Made by a program: the position numbers and the translations under genes. Shown here piece by piece: positions 1 to 7,037 of a DNA stretch of 12,346 bases. The first letter of the stretch is position 1; every line of letters begins with the position of its first letter. Origin of the DNA: Competibacteraceae bacterium UBA6584 (GTDB lineage Bacteria > Pseudomonadota > Gammaproteobacteria > Competibacterales > Competibacteraceae); NCBI GenBank assembly GCA_002433805.1, contig DJIW01000084.1, positions 1 to 12,346 on the forward strand, given 5' to 3'. The notes beneath the pieces were generated by a model. It had not been told where the DNA came from. It was given only the letters and a program-made list of their open reading frames with translations, and did no database searches.

Positions 1-48
1 GCCGGAAACTCCATCGAGCATTTTCTCAAGCCACACACTGAGGGGATA

Positions 49-1095
49 ATGATGAGGATTCGTGTTATTCTGTGGCTTTTCAGCATGGCAACCTTGGCCG
101 GCGTAGCCTTGGCCGCCGACGGCCAATGGCAAGCGTTGCCGGAAACCGCGCCCGCGCCCGCCGACAACCCGACCACCGAGGCCAAGGTGACGCTCGGCAA
201 GATGCTGTATTTCGATACCCGGTTTTCTTCGACTGGCAACATTTCGTGTTTTTCCTGCCATAACGTCATGGAAGGCGGCGACGATCACCGGCCCACCTCC
301 ATCGGCGTGCACGGCCAAGTCGGCGGCCGCAACGCCCCAACCGTTTGGAACGCGGCGTTCAATTCGGCGCAGTTTTGGGATGGCCGCGCGCCGTCGTTGG
401 AAGAACAGGCCAAGGGACCGCCGACCAATCCCATCGAAATGGGCATGAAGGATCTGGACGCCACCATCGGCCGCGTCAAGCAAATTCCAGGTTACAAAGC
501 TCATTTCGAAGCGGCGTTCGGCAAGGGCGACGTTTTGACCATGGATAATGCCGCCAAGGCCATCGCCGCTTACGAGCGCACCTTAATTACGCCCAACAGC
601 GCCTACGACCGCTACGTCAAGGGCGACAAAAAGGCGATGACCGAGCAGCAGGTTCGGGGCATGGAAACCTTCGCCAAAACCGGCTGCACCGCCTGCCATT
701 CCGGGCCGGCCTTCAACGGCTCGCACAACATGCCGATGGGTCAGGGCTTCTTTATGAAGTTCCCGACCTTCCCCGGCAGCATCTACGACACCCAGTATCG
801 GCTGCTGGAGGATCAGGGCCGCGCCGCCGTCACCAACAAACCCGAAGACAAGCAGATGTACCGGGTCCAGACGCTGCGCAATCTCGCCTACACCGCCCCG
901 TATTTCCACAACGGCTCGGTCAAGAGCCTGGATGAGGCGGTGAAGGTGATGGCCAAAACCCAGCTCAATAAGGATCTGACCACCAACGAAGTCAAGGACA
1001 TCGTCGCTTTCCTAGACGCGCTCAACGGCGAATTCCCGAAGCAAACCATGCCGATGCTGCCGCCGACGCCGGGCGATTTGATCACCGAAAACTGA
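49..1095 (+). CDS. ccpA: Di-heme cytochrome c peroxidase (CcpA/MauG family), periplasmic
   Basis: This periplasmic enzyme reduces H2O2 to water with electrons from small c-type cytochromes or cupredoxins. The 348-residue length is normal for the family. An N-terminal signal peptide (hydrophobic residues about 5-20, VALA followed by AD) predicts cleavage near residue 22. Two heme-binding CxxCH motifs are visible: CFSCH at 67-71 (low-potential heme) and CTACH at 213-217 (high-potential heme). His88, in SIGVHG, is placed like the distal ligand of the first heme in Pseudomonas CcpA. Met270, just before YRVQTLRN, is the likely sixth ligand of the second heme and favours a true peroxidase over MauG, which uses Tyr there. 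FWDGRA (109-114) and TAPYFHNGS (282-290) are family blocks. The ATG at 49 follows GAGGGG at 40-45; ATG 52 is also possible. The frame is open to the window edge upstream, but the signal peptide fixes the start here. It appears monocistronic, with a terminator directly downstream. The family is certain; the exact subfamily is less so. Confidence 0.93.
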   Translation: MMRIRVILWLFSMATLAGVALAADGQWQALPETAPAPADNPTTEAKVTLGKMLYFDTRFSSTGNISCFSCHNVMEGGDDHRPTSIGVHGQVGGRNAPTVWNAAFNSAQFWDGRAPSLEEQAKGPPTNPIEMGMKDLDATIGRVKQIPGYKAHFEAAFGKGDVLTMDNAAKAIAAYERTLITPNSAYDRYVKGDKKAMTEQQVRGMETFAKTGCTACHSGPAFNGSHNMPMGQGFFMKFPTFPGSIYDTQYRLLEDQGRAAVTNKPEDKQMYRVQTLRNLAYTAPYFHNGSVKSLDEAVKVMAKTQLNKDLTTNEVKDIVAFLDALNGEFPKQTMPMLPPTPGDLITEN

Positions 1096-1111
1096 TCGGG
1101 AGCGTCAACTG

Positions 1112-1141
1112 ACCGGCGCGATCCCGCGCCGGTTTTCGTTT
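1112..1141 (+). terminator. Rho-independent terminator after the peroxidase gene
   Basis: A perfect 9-bp GC-rich stem (ACCGGCGCG at 1112-1120 pairing with CGCGCCGGT at 1125-1133) encloses the tetraloop ATCC. It runs straight into a T-rich tract (TTTTCGTTT, 1133-1141). It starts 17 nt after the peroxidase stop codon and should separate that gene from the his operon. Confidence 0.88.
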
Positions 1142-1342
1142 GTCTCGCCGGCCGAGCGCCGGTGTCGATTCTCCAAAAATCGCGCTCACCCAGCGAAGCC
1201 TAAAAGGGTTGCCATCGCACGGAAAAACGGTCTTGATCACGCGCGCCGCCAAAATCCAGCGATTCCAAGTCTAATTCCCTGGGCTAAGGTGATTTTTTAT
1301 GTAGAATTATTAGATTCCCCTTAGCGAAACAAGCAAATTCGC
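1142..1342 (+). promoter_or_regulatory. Upstream region of the his-tat operon, likely holding its promoter
   Basis: This is 201 nt of non-coding sequence after the terminator. The last 80 nt are clearly AT-richer than the surroundings, with TTTTTTATGTAGAATTATT at about 1294-1312. TAGAAT at 1302-1307 is a plausible -10 box, but no good -35 lies 16-18 nt upstream. A 7-bp inverted repeat, GCTAAGG (1283-1289) and CCTTAGC (1319-1325), flanks this AT-rich segment and could be a leader hairpin or an operator. I see no short ORF rich in His codons, so a classical his attenuator is not supported. The sequence before the hisB ATG has no strong Shine-Dalgarno motif. Confidence 0.4.
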
Positions 1343-1933
1343 ATGTCGGCACGCATCGCAACGGTCAAGCGCGAGACCTTGGAAACCCAAATTCAAGCGC
1401 GGGTGAACTTGGATGGCGTTGGAAACGCCAGCCTGTCCAGTGGCTTAGCCTTTCTGGATCACATGCTCGATCAGATCGCCCGCCACGGTTTGATCGATCT
1501 GGAGATCGAAGCGCGGGGCGATTTGCATATCGACGCCCACCACACCGTCGAGGATATCGGCATCACCCTGGGCCAAGCGGTCGCCCGCGCCTTGGGCGAC
1601 AAGCGGGGCATCCGCCGCTACGGCCACGCCTACGTGCCGCTGGATGAAGCCCTTTCTCGGGTGGTGATCGACTGTTCCGGCCGGCCTGGTCTGGAGTACC
1701 ACATCGATTTTCCCCGCGCCCGGATCGGCGAGTTCGACGTGGACCTGTTCCGGGAATTCTTTCAGGGTTTCGTCAACCATGCCCTGGTTACTTTGCACGT
1801 CGATAACCTGCGCGGCCGCAACGCGCATCACATCGCCGAAACCGTGTTCAAGGCGTTCGGGCGCGCGTTGCGGATGGCGGTCGAACCCGATTCCCGCGCC
1901 ACCGGCGTTCCGTCCACCAAGGGCAGCCTGTAA
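1343..1933 (+). CDS. hisB: Imidazoleglycerol-phosphate dehydratase HisB (monofunctional)
   Basis: HisB dehydrates imidazole glycerol phosphate to imidazole acetol phosphate, step six of histidine biosynthesis, using two Mn ions in the cytoplasm. At 196 residues it is the stand-alone dehydratase; the N-terminal histidinol-phosphatase domain of enteric HisB is absent. The metal-binding motifs are present: LDHMLDQIARHG (38-49), DAHHTVEDIG (64-73) with His66/His67/Glu70, and GRNAHHIAE (158-166) with His162/His163/Glu166. The C-terminal VPSTKGSL ending is typical. The first gene of the nine-gene run, it starts after an AT-rich region and has only a weak ribosome site. A separate phosphatase must exist elsewhere. 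hisH follows after 30 nt. Confidence 0.97.
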   Translation: MSARIATVKRETLETQIQARVNLDGVGNASLSSGLAFLDHMLDQIARHGLIDLEIEARGDLHIDAHHTVEDIGITLGQAVARALGDKRGIRRYGHAYVPLDEALSRVVIDCSGRPGLEYHIDFPRARIGEFDVDLFREFFQGFVNHALVTLHVDNLRGRNAHHIAETVFKAFGRALRMAVEPDSRATGVPSTKGSL

Positions 1934-1963
1934 GCTGTCGCTTTCCCGCCGCGAGCCTTCCGC

Positions 1964-2602
1964 ATGACCCACATCGCGATCATCGACTACGGCATGGGCA
2001 ATCTGCGTTCCGTCGCCAAGGCGTTCGAGCATGTCGCGCCCAAGGCCCGCGTGAGCGTCACCCAGGATCGCCGCGACATCTTGCAGGCCGACCGGGTGGT
2101 GTTTCCCGGCCAAGGCTCGATCCGCGATTGCATACGAGAATTGGCTCACTGGGATTTGCTGGGCGTGGTGCGCGCGGCGGCGCTCGGCAAACCGTTTCTG
2201 GGGCTTTGCCTCGGCCCGCAGGCCCTGTTGACCTTCAGCGAGGAAAACGGCGGCGTCGATTGCTTGAATGTGTTGCCGGGCCGGGTGGTCTGGTTCGGCG
2301 AGTTGCGGGAACCTGAAACCGGCGAGCGGCTCAAGGTGCCGCACATGGGCTGGAACCAGGTCCGGCAAGCCGGCGATCACCCGCTCTGGCGCGACATCCC
2401 GCAAGACAGCCGGTTTTATTTCGTCCACAGCTACTACCTCAAGCCCGAAGAGCCCGCGCTGATCGCCGGCCAAACCCGTTACGGTTTCGACTTCGCTTCG
2501 GCCGTCGCGCGGGACAACATCTTCGCCGTGCAATTCCACCCGGAAAAGAGCGCTCAGGCGGGGTTGCGCCTGCTCGCCAATTTCGTGGACTGGAACCCTT
2601 AA
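1964..2602 (+). CDS. hisH: Imidazole glycerol phosphate synthase, glutaminase subunit HisH
   Basis: HisH is the class I glutamine amidotransferase subunit of IGP synthase. It hydrolyses glutamine and channels ammonia to HisF, which is encoded two genes downstream. Over 212 residues it shows the N-terminal IAIIDYGMGNLRS (4-16), the PGQGS segment (48-52) near the oxyanion hole, the nucleophile elbow GLCLGPQ with Cys82, and FHPEKS (191-196) giving His192 and Glu194 of the catalytic triad. The elbow reads GPQ where most family members have GMQ; all triad residues are intact, so activity is expected. The length is normal. The ATG lies 30 nt after the hisB stop and has only a weak ribosome site. 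Confidence 0.97.
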   Translation: MTHIAIIDYGMGNLRSVAKAFEHVAPKARVSVTQDRRDILQADRVVFPGQGSIRDCIRELAHWDLLGVVRAAALGKPFLGLCLGPQALLTFSEENGGVDCLNVLPGRVVWFGELREPETGERLKVPHMGWNQVRQAGDHPLWRDIPQDSRFYFVHSYYLKPEEPALIAGQTRYGFDFASAVARDNIFAVQFHPEKSAQAGLRLLANFVDWNP

Positions 2603-2643
2603 CAGATTTATTTCCATCGGTTTGTTGTCGGAAGAAGCCCGCT

Positions 2644-3390
2644 ATGTTGCTGATACCCGCGATTGATTTGAAAGATGGCAAATGCGTGCGGCTGCGCCAG
2701 GGGCGCATGGAGGATTCGACGGTGTTTTCGGACGATCCGGTGGCCATAGCGGCGCGCTGGGTGGAAGCCGGCGCCCGCCGCCTGCATCTGGTGGATTTGA
2801 ACGGCGCGTTCGCCGGCCAGCCGGTCAACGCCCAAGTGGTCCGGCGCATCGCCGAAACCTTTCCCGATTTGCCGATTCAGGTCGGGGGCGGCATCCGCGA
2901 AGAACAGACGGTGGAGAGCTACCTCGATGCCGGCGTCCAATTCGTCATCATCGGCACCAAGGCGGTGCAAGAGCCGCATTTCGTCAGCGACTTGTGCTTG
3001 GAATACCCCGGCCACATCATCGTCGGGCTGGACGCCAAGGACGGTCGGGTCGCGGTCAACGGCTGGTCTAAATTATCCAAGCATAATGTGATCGAGCTGG
3101 CGCAAACTTTCGAGCGTTACGGGGTCGAGGCCATTGTTTACACCGACATCAGCCGCGACGGCATGATGCAAGGCGTCAACGTCGAGGCCACGGTCCGGCT
3201 GGCGCGGGCGATCAGCATTCCGGTGATCGCCTCCGGCGGCGTCAGCACCCTGGATGACGTGCGGGCGCTGTGCGCGGTGGAGCAGGAGGGTATCATGGGC
3301 GCGATCATCGGTCGGGCGCTGTACGATGGCGCGATCGATCTCGCCGCCGCCCAGCAAATCGCCGGCGCGGCGTCGGGAGCGCAAGGCTGA
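2644..3390 (+). CDS. hisA: ProFAR isomerase HisA
   Basis: HisA is the (beta/alpha)8-barrel isomerase that converts ProFAR to PRFAR by an Amadori rearrangement. The protein is 248 residues long. Catalytic Asp8 is in LIPAIDLKDGKCVRL and catalytic Asp130 is in GLDAKDGRVAVNGW. Phosphate-binding loops are GGGIR (81-85), ASGGVSTLDD (196-205) and GRALYDG (223-229). The two half-barrels each carry a phosphate motif, as expected for the HisA/HisF superfamily. The ATG is preceded by GGAAG-like sequence about ten nt upstream. The stop codon overlaps the hisF start by one base (TGATG), which suggests translational coupling. A 43-bp stretch (3212-3254) is almost identical in DNA to part of hisF. Confidence 0.97.
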   Translation: MLLIPAIDLKDGKCVRLRQGRMEDSTVFSDDPVAIAARWVEAGARRLHLVDLNGAFAGQPVNAQVVRRIAETFPDLPIQVGGGIREEQTVESYLDAGVQFVIIGTKAVQEPHFVSDLCLEYPGHIIVGLDAKDGRVAVNGWSKLSKHNVIELAQTFERYGVEAIVYTDISRDGMMQGVNVEATVRLARAISIPVIASGGVSTLDDVRALCAVEQEGIMGAIIGRALYDGAIDLAAAQQIAGAASGAQG

Positions 3391-4163
3391 TGGGGTTGGC
3401 CAAGCGCATCATCCCCTGTCTGGATGTGGACCGTGGCCGAGTGGTCAAGGGCGTCAGGTTCGTCGAAATCCGCGACGCCGGCGATCCGGTGGAAATCGCC
3501 CGCCGCTATGACCAGCAGGGCGCGGACGAAATCACCTTCCTCGACATCACCGCCAGTTCCGACGACCGCGAGACCATGGTCCATGTGGTCGAACAGGTCG
3601 CCAGCGAGGTGTTCATCCCGCTGACCGTGGGCGGCGGCATCCGCGCCCTGGACGACGTGCGGCGGATGTTGAACGCCGGGGCCGATAAAGTGTCGATCAA
3701 TACCGCCGCCATCGCCCGCCCCGAATTCGTCCGCGAAGCCGCCGAACGCTTCGGCAACCAATGCATCGTGGTCGCCATCGACGCCAAGGCGGTGCATCAA
3801 GCCGGCGAGACGCCGCGCTGGGAGATCTTCACCCACGGCGGGCGCAAGCCGACCGGGATCGACGCGGTGGAGTGGGCGCGGCGGATGAGCGCTTACGGGG
3901 CGGGCGAAATCCTGCTGACCAGCATGGACCGCGACGGCACCAAGCAGGGTTTCAATCTGGACTTGACCCGGGCGATCAGCGAGGCGGTCAGCATTCCGGT
4001 GATCGCCTCCGGCGGCGTCGGCACCCTGGACCATCTGGCCGACGGCATTTTGCTGGGCAAGGCCGACGCGGTGCTGGCCGCCAGCATCTTTCACTTTGCC
4101 GAATACACCATCGAACAAGCCAAGCGCCACCTGCGGGCGCGCGGCATAGAAGTGAGACTATGA
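3390..4163 (+). CDS. hisF: Imidazole glycerol phosphate synthase, cyclase subunit HisF
   Basis: HisF is the barrel-shaped cyclase subunit that, with HisH, converts PRFAR plus ammonia to imidazole glycerol phosphate and AICAR. The protein is 257 residues, standard for the family. Catalytic Asp12 is in RIIPCLDVDRGRVVKG and Asp131 is in VVAIDAK; GGGIR (81-85), SMDRDGTKQG (178-187) and ASGGVGTLDH (206-215) are conserved blocks. The reading frame stays open 40 codons further upstream to 3270, but that stretch overlaps hisA and looks nothing like HisF. The ATG at 3390 overlaps the hisA stop and follows GGGAG (3375-3379) by ten nt, so it is the real start. The stop overlaps the hisI start (ATGA, 4160-4163). 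Confidence 0.98.
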   Translation: MGLAKRIIPCLDVDRGRVVKGVRFVEIRDAGDPVEIARRYDQQGADEITFLDITASSDDRETMVHVVEQVASEVFIPLTVGGGIRALDDVRRMLNAGADKVSINTAAIARPEFVREAAERFGNQCIVVAIDAKAVHQAGETPRWEIFTHGGRKPTGIDAVEWARRMSAYGAGEILLTSMDRDGTKQGFNLDLTRAISEAVSIPVIASGGVGTLDHLADGILLGKADAVLAASIFHFAEYTIEQAKRHLRARGIEVRL

Positions 4164-4549
4164 ACGACGACTGGTTGGAACGCATCAAATGGACGGCGGA
4201 CGGGCTGGTTCCCGCCATCGCGCAGGACGCCGGCAGCGGCCGGGTGTTGATGATGGCCTGGATGAACCGCGAATCCTTGCGCCGCACCGTGGAAAGCGGC
4301 GAGGCGGTATATTGGTCGCGCTCCCGCCAGGAACTCTGGCACAAGGGGGAAACCTCCGGCAACACCCAGAAGGTCAAAAGCCTGCGGCTGGACTGCGATC
4401 ATGACGTGCTGCTGTTGGAAATCGAACAAATCGGCGGGATCGCTTGTCATACCGGTCGGCAGCGCTGTTTTTTCGAGGAGCTGCGCGACGGGGAATGGAT
4501 AGTCACCGATCCGGTGCTGAAAGATCCCCGCGAGATGTACGGCGCATGA
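4160..4549 (+). CDS. hisI: Phosphoribosyl-AMP cyclohydrolase HisI
   Basis: HisI opens the purine ring of PR-AMP to give ProFAR, the substrate of HisA. This is the stand-alone cyclohydrolase of 129 residues, not the HisIE fusion of enteric bacteria. The metal-binding segment DCDHD (78-82), the GETSGNTQKV substrate block (63-72) and the zinc cysteines in CHTGRQRC (96-103), with Cys79, Cys96 and Cys103, are all present. Its frame runs open well upstream inside hisF, but the ATG at 4160 sits in an ATGA overlap with the hisF stop and begins the recognisable domain (WLERIKWTADGLVPAIAQD). The hisE start overlaps its stop in the same way. Confidence 0.97.
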   Translation: MNDDWLERIKWTADGLVPAIAQDAGSGRVLMMAWMNRESLRRTVESGEAVYWSRSRQELWHKGETSGNTQKVKSLRLDCDHDVLLLEIEQIGGIACHTGRQRCFFEELRDGEWIVTDPVLKDPREMYGA

Positions 4550-4869
4550 GCGATGCCATTTTGCGCGAGCTGGCGGCGACCCTGGAAGCGCGCAAGCAAG
4601 CCGACCCGGACAGTTCCTACGTCGCCCGCCTGTACGCCAAGGGGTTGGACGCCATTCTCAAGAAAGTCGGCGAGGAAGCCGCCGAAACGCTACTGGCCGC
4701 CAAAAATGGCGACCCCGATCACTTGATCCGCGAAACCGCCGATTTGTGGTTTCACACCTTGGTCATGTTGGCTCATCAGGGGCTCGGTCCCGATGCGGTG
4801 CTGGACGAACTGCACCGTCGTTTCGGAACCTCCGGTTTGGCCGAAAAAGCCGCCCGTCCCTCCCGCTAA
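4546..4869 (+). CDS. hisE: Phosphoribosyl-ATP pyrophosphatase HisE
   Basis: HisE hydrolyses PR-ATP to PR-AMP and pyrophosphate, the second step of histidine synthesis. The protein is 107 residues, an all-alpha MazG-like fold. The signature KKVGEEAAETLLAAK (39-53) with its Glu cluster and ETADLWFHTLVML (63-75) are diagnostic. The frame is open about 100 nt upstream inside hisI, but the ATG at 4546 forms an ATGA overlap with the hisI stop and matches the usual N terminus (ILRELAATLEARK). It is the last his gene of the run. tatA follows after 39 nt, with no terminator visible between them. Confidence 0.96.
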   Translation: MSDAILRELAATLEARKQADPDSSYVARLYAKGLDAILKKVGEEAAETLLAAKNGDPDHLIRETADLWFHTLVMLAHQGLGPDAVLDELHRRFGTSGLAEKAARPSR

Positions 4870-4908
4870 CGCCTTCGTCGGCTCGTTTTCACACGAGGTC
4901 ATCGCATT

Positions 4909-5175
4909 ATGGGTGGTATCAGCATTTGGCAGTTATTGATCGTTTTAGTCATCGTCCTGGTGCTGTTCGGCGGCAACCGGCTGCGCAATCTGGGTTCCGA
5001 TCTGGGCACGGCGATCCGCGGCTTTCGCGATTCGATGAAGGAAGGCGACAAACCGGAGACGGCGGCGGAAGAAACTCGGAAGCTCGAACAGCTCGCCGCC
5101 CAGGAGCGCATGACCGATCAGGCGGCGGAGCTAAACCGGACCGAGCCGCTGGTGAAAGAGCGCGATAAGGTTTGA
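4909..5175 (+). CDS. tatA: Twin-arginine translocase subunit TatA
   Basis: TatA is the pore-forming or membrane-thinning component that oligomerises on the TatBC receptor to export folded proteins. The 88-residue protein has one short N-terminal transmembrane helix (about 5-19, IWQLLIVLVIVLVLF), the FG hinge at 20-21, an amphipathic helix starting NRLRNLGSDLGTAIRGFRDSMK (23-44), and a charged, probably disordered tail. FGGNRLR replaces the more usual FGTKKLR but keeps the positive charges. GAGG at 4895-4898 is a ribosome site ten nt before the ATG. It could be called TatA/E, but its place as first gene of tatABC makes TatA the best call. Confidence 0.95.
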   Translation: MGGISIWQLLIVLVIVLVLFGGNRLRNLGSDLGTAIRGFRDSMKEGDKPETAAEETRKLEQLAAQERMTDQAAELNRTEPLVKERDKV

Positions 5176-5191
5176 TCGCGGACCCGCGGCC

Positions 5192-5671
5192 GTGTTCGAA
5201 ATCGGATTTTGGGAAATCGTGCTGGTTGCCGTGGTGGCGCTGATCGTGGTCGGCCCCGAACGGTTGCCGGGCTTGGCCCGCACCGCCGGCCTGCTGATGG
5301 GCAAGGCCCGGCGGATGATGGCCGATGTCAAGGCTGAAGTGGATCGCGAATTGCAGCTGGAAGATCTGAAGCGAACCTTCCGCCAGCACGCGAATTTTAG
5401 CGATTTGAAGGACGTTTCGGATCAGGTCAAATCCTTCAGGGAAGAAATCGAGCAGGAATTCGACGACCCCGGCCCACCGCCGGGCTGGCGGCCGGGGATG
5501 GCGACCGGCGCGCCTTCGCTGCCTTACACTCCTGAAAGCGCGCCCGAGGGGCGGGACATCCCCGCCGCGACGCCGGTGCGATTGAGCAAAAGCGATCCGA
5601 GGCCGGCCGACGCGGGCACGGACAAGCCGGACTCGGCTCTCACTGCGCCGGCGTCGGATAAGACATCGTGA
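5192..5671 (+). CDS. tatB: Twin-arginine translocase subunit TatB
   Basis: TatB pairs with TatC to form the receptor for twin-arginine signal peptides. The 159-residue protein opens with MFEIGFWEIVLVAVVALIVV, the typical TatB N terminus and single membrane helix (about 5-20), then the GPERLPGLAR hinge (21-30) and a long amphipathic helix to about residue 90. The remainder is a Pro/Ala/Asp-rich, low-complexity tail, as in many TatB proteins. It starts with GTG at 5192, 16 nt after the tatA stop; the alignment of MFEIGF with family N termini fixes this start. The stop overlaps the tatC GTG start by three bases. Confidence 0.95.
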   Translation: MFEIGFWEIVLVAVVALIVVGPERLPGLARTAGLLMGKARRMMADVKAEVDRELQLEDLKRTFRQHANFSDLKDVSDQVKSFREEIEQEFDDPGPPPGWRPGMATGAPSLPYTPESAPEGRDIPAATPVRLSKSDPRPADAGTDKPDSALTAPASDKTS

Positions 5672-6429
5672 GCGAAGTCGATCGCGAACAACCGCTAGTC
5701 AGCCATCTGATCGAACTGCGGACCCGCCTGCTGCGCATCGTGGGCGGGGTGCTGCTGGTGTTCCTGGCGCTGATGCCGTTCGCCAATCCGATCTATTCCA
5801 TGCTGGCCGTGCCGCTGACCCGGCACATGCCGGCCCAAAGCAGCATGATCGCCATCGACGTGCTGTCGCCCTTCCTGACCCCGCTTAAGTTCACCCTGAT
5901 TCTGGCGGCGTTTATCGCCGTGCCCTGGATTCTCTATCAAGTGTGGGCCTTCGTCGCGCCGGGTTTGTACCAGCGGGAAAAGAAACTGGTGCTGCCGATT
6001 TTGCTGTCCAGCACGCTGCTGTTCTATTGCGGGATGGCGTTCGCGTATTTCGTGATCATGCCGATTTTCTTCGCCTTCATCACCGGCACCGCCCCGGAAG
6101 GCGTCGCGGTGATGACCGATATCAACCGTTACCTCGATTTCGTCATGACGATTTTTTTTGCTTTCGGAGTGGCGTTCGAGGTGCCGGTGGCGACGGTGAT
6201 TTTGGCGCTGGCCGGTATTCTCTCGCCCGAGGCGATGGCGGCCAAGCGCTCTTACGTGATTGTCGGGGCCTTCGTGATCGGCATGTTGCTGACGCCGCCC
6301 GATGTGATTTCACAAACGCTGCTGGCCGTGCCAATGTGGCTGCTCTTCGAACTCGGCATCTTCGTATCGCGCCTGCTGCTGCGAAACCGGCAACAGGCCC
6401 GAGCGGCCGAGGCGGGCGGCGACCGCTAG
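5668..6429 (+). CDS. tatC: Twin-arginine translocase subunit TatC
   Basis: TatC is the six-helix membrane core that recognises the twin-arginine motif of Tat substrates. The 253-residue protein has the cytoplasmic N terminus HLIELRTRLLR (13-23) with Glu16, the SPFLTPLKF block (67-75), FVAPGLYQREKK (95-106) with Glu104, and FEVPVAT (170-176) with Glu171. These correspond to the functional Glu15, Glu103 and Glu170 of E. coli. LTPPDVISQ (208-216) is also conserved. Hydrophobic stretches fit six transmembrane helices. It starts with GTG at 5668 inside a GTGA overlap with the tatB stop, implying coupled translation. It is the last gene of the plus-strand run, converging on the hemerythrin gene. 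Confidence 0.97.
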   Translation: MSEVDREQPLVSHLIELRTRLLRIVGGVLLVFLALMPFANPIYSMLAVPLTRHMPAQSSMIAIDVLSPFLTPLKFTLILAAFIAVPWILYQVWAFVAPGLYQREKKLVLPILLSSTLLFYCGMAFAYFVIMPIFFAFITGTAPEGVAVMTDINRYLDFVMTIFFAFGVAFEVPVATVILALAGILSPEAMAAKRSYVIVGAFVIGMLLTPPDVISQTLLAVPMWLLFELGIFVSRLLLRNRQQARAAEAGGDR

Positions 6430-6433
6430 GGCG

Positions 6434-6472
6434 GCCGCCTTACGGACGGACGCTTCCGTCCGGCGCGGCGGC
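6434..6472. terminator. Two-tier hairpin between convergent tatC and hemerythrin genes
   Basis: A perfect 7-bp stem CGGACGG (6443-6449) / CCGTCCG (6456-6462), loop ACGCTT, is nested inside an outer 6-bp stem GCCGCC (6434-6439) / GGCGGC (6467-6472). It fills the 45-nt gap between the two stop codons, so it could end transcription from both sides. There is no T-tract on either strand, so a classical intrinsic terminator is not shown; it may act with Rho or as a 3'-end stabilising structure. Confidence 0.5.
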
Positions 6473-6474
6473 GT

Positions 6475-6975
6475 TCAATCTCGGGTTTCTCCGCCCACCG
6501 TGGCGTTGGATTTTTCCTTCGGCTTGCGCGCTTCAAAGACTTTGCGCATGCGCTGTTCTTCCGCATCGCTAAATTCTTCCTCGGCGATGGGAAAAATATC
6601 GTTTTCTTCTTCTTCCAGATGATGCTCGTACTCTTCCTTCAAACCGCGGAACTTGACCAGCCAAGCGCCCGTCCCCATGTCGGTTTCCGCCAGTTCGTTG
6701 ATGAGTTCTTCCATCTCGTGGTGCTCGGCGACCGCATGACGGGCTTCGTCGGTGGTATCGGGATGGGCCATCAAGGTCGAATACAGCGCCTGCTCCTCGG
6801 CGGCGGCGTGGGCCTTCGCTTCCAGGGCGAATTCCTCGAACAAAGCCACCCTTTCTTCCGATTTTCCTACGGTTTCATTGATGCGCTTGAGTAGTTCGCG
6901 GTGGTGGTTATGGTCCTCGATCAACACATCGAAGATATCCTTTTTGAGCGGCTTTTTGGACTCGGACGCTGCCAT
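6475..6975 (-). CDS. Hemerythrin HHE-domain protein
   Basis: This is a predicted soluble four-helix-bundle protein with a non-heme di-iron centre. Such proteins bind O2 or sense and buffer oxygen, NO or iron; the specific role here is unknown. It is 166 residues with no signal peptide. Candidate iron ligands are His22/His25 in EDHNHH, His56 and Glu60 in HAAAEEQALY, His85/His86 in EHHEME, and His118/His119 plus Glu123 in HHLEEEENDIFP. Several helices are very acidic, and the C terminus (146-166) is a basic/polar tail. AAAGGT (complement of 6985-6990) is a ribosome site ten nt before the ATG. The gene is convergent with tatC and lies downstream of icmF on the same strand, 169 nt away with a hairpin between, so it is probably transcribed separately. 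Confidence 0.9.
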   Translation of the reverse strand: MAASESKKPLKKDIFDVLIEDHNHHRELLKRINETVGKSEERVALFEEFALEAKAHAAAEEQALYSTLMAHPDTTDEARHAVAEHHEMEELINELAETDMGTGAWLVKFRGLKEEYEHHLEEEENDIFPIAEEEFSDAEEQRMRKVFEARKPKEKSNATVGGETRD

Positions 6976-7037
6976 GGGCTGTCTACCTTTTCGCTAAGAG
7001 AGGAATCGAGGCCAACAATGTCGGCACCTTTGAGGGA

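Noticed and set aside
1..48. Tail of an upstream gene or N-terminal extension of the peroxidase
   Set aside because: The peroxidase frame is open to the edge, but the signal peptide and the ribosome site fix its start at 49. The other frames end in stops without recognisable protein sequence, so nothing can be assigned.
1142..1342. His leader peptide or attenuator before hisB
   Set aside because: No short ORF with consecutive His codons and no terminator/antiterminator pair is visible.
1445..2617. Long antisense ORF (about 390 codons) over hisB and hisH
   Set aside because: It lies opposite two certain genes in GC-rich DNA, has no recognisable domain, and is rich in His/Arg/Ala/Gly as expected of a shadow frame.
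3138..4130. Long antisense ORF over hisA and hisF
   Set aside because: Shadow of conserved genes; its internal similarity simply mirrors the hisA/hisF paralogy.
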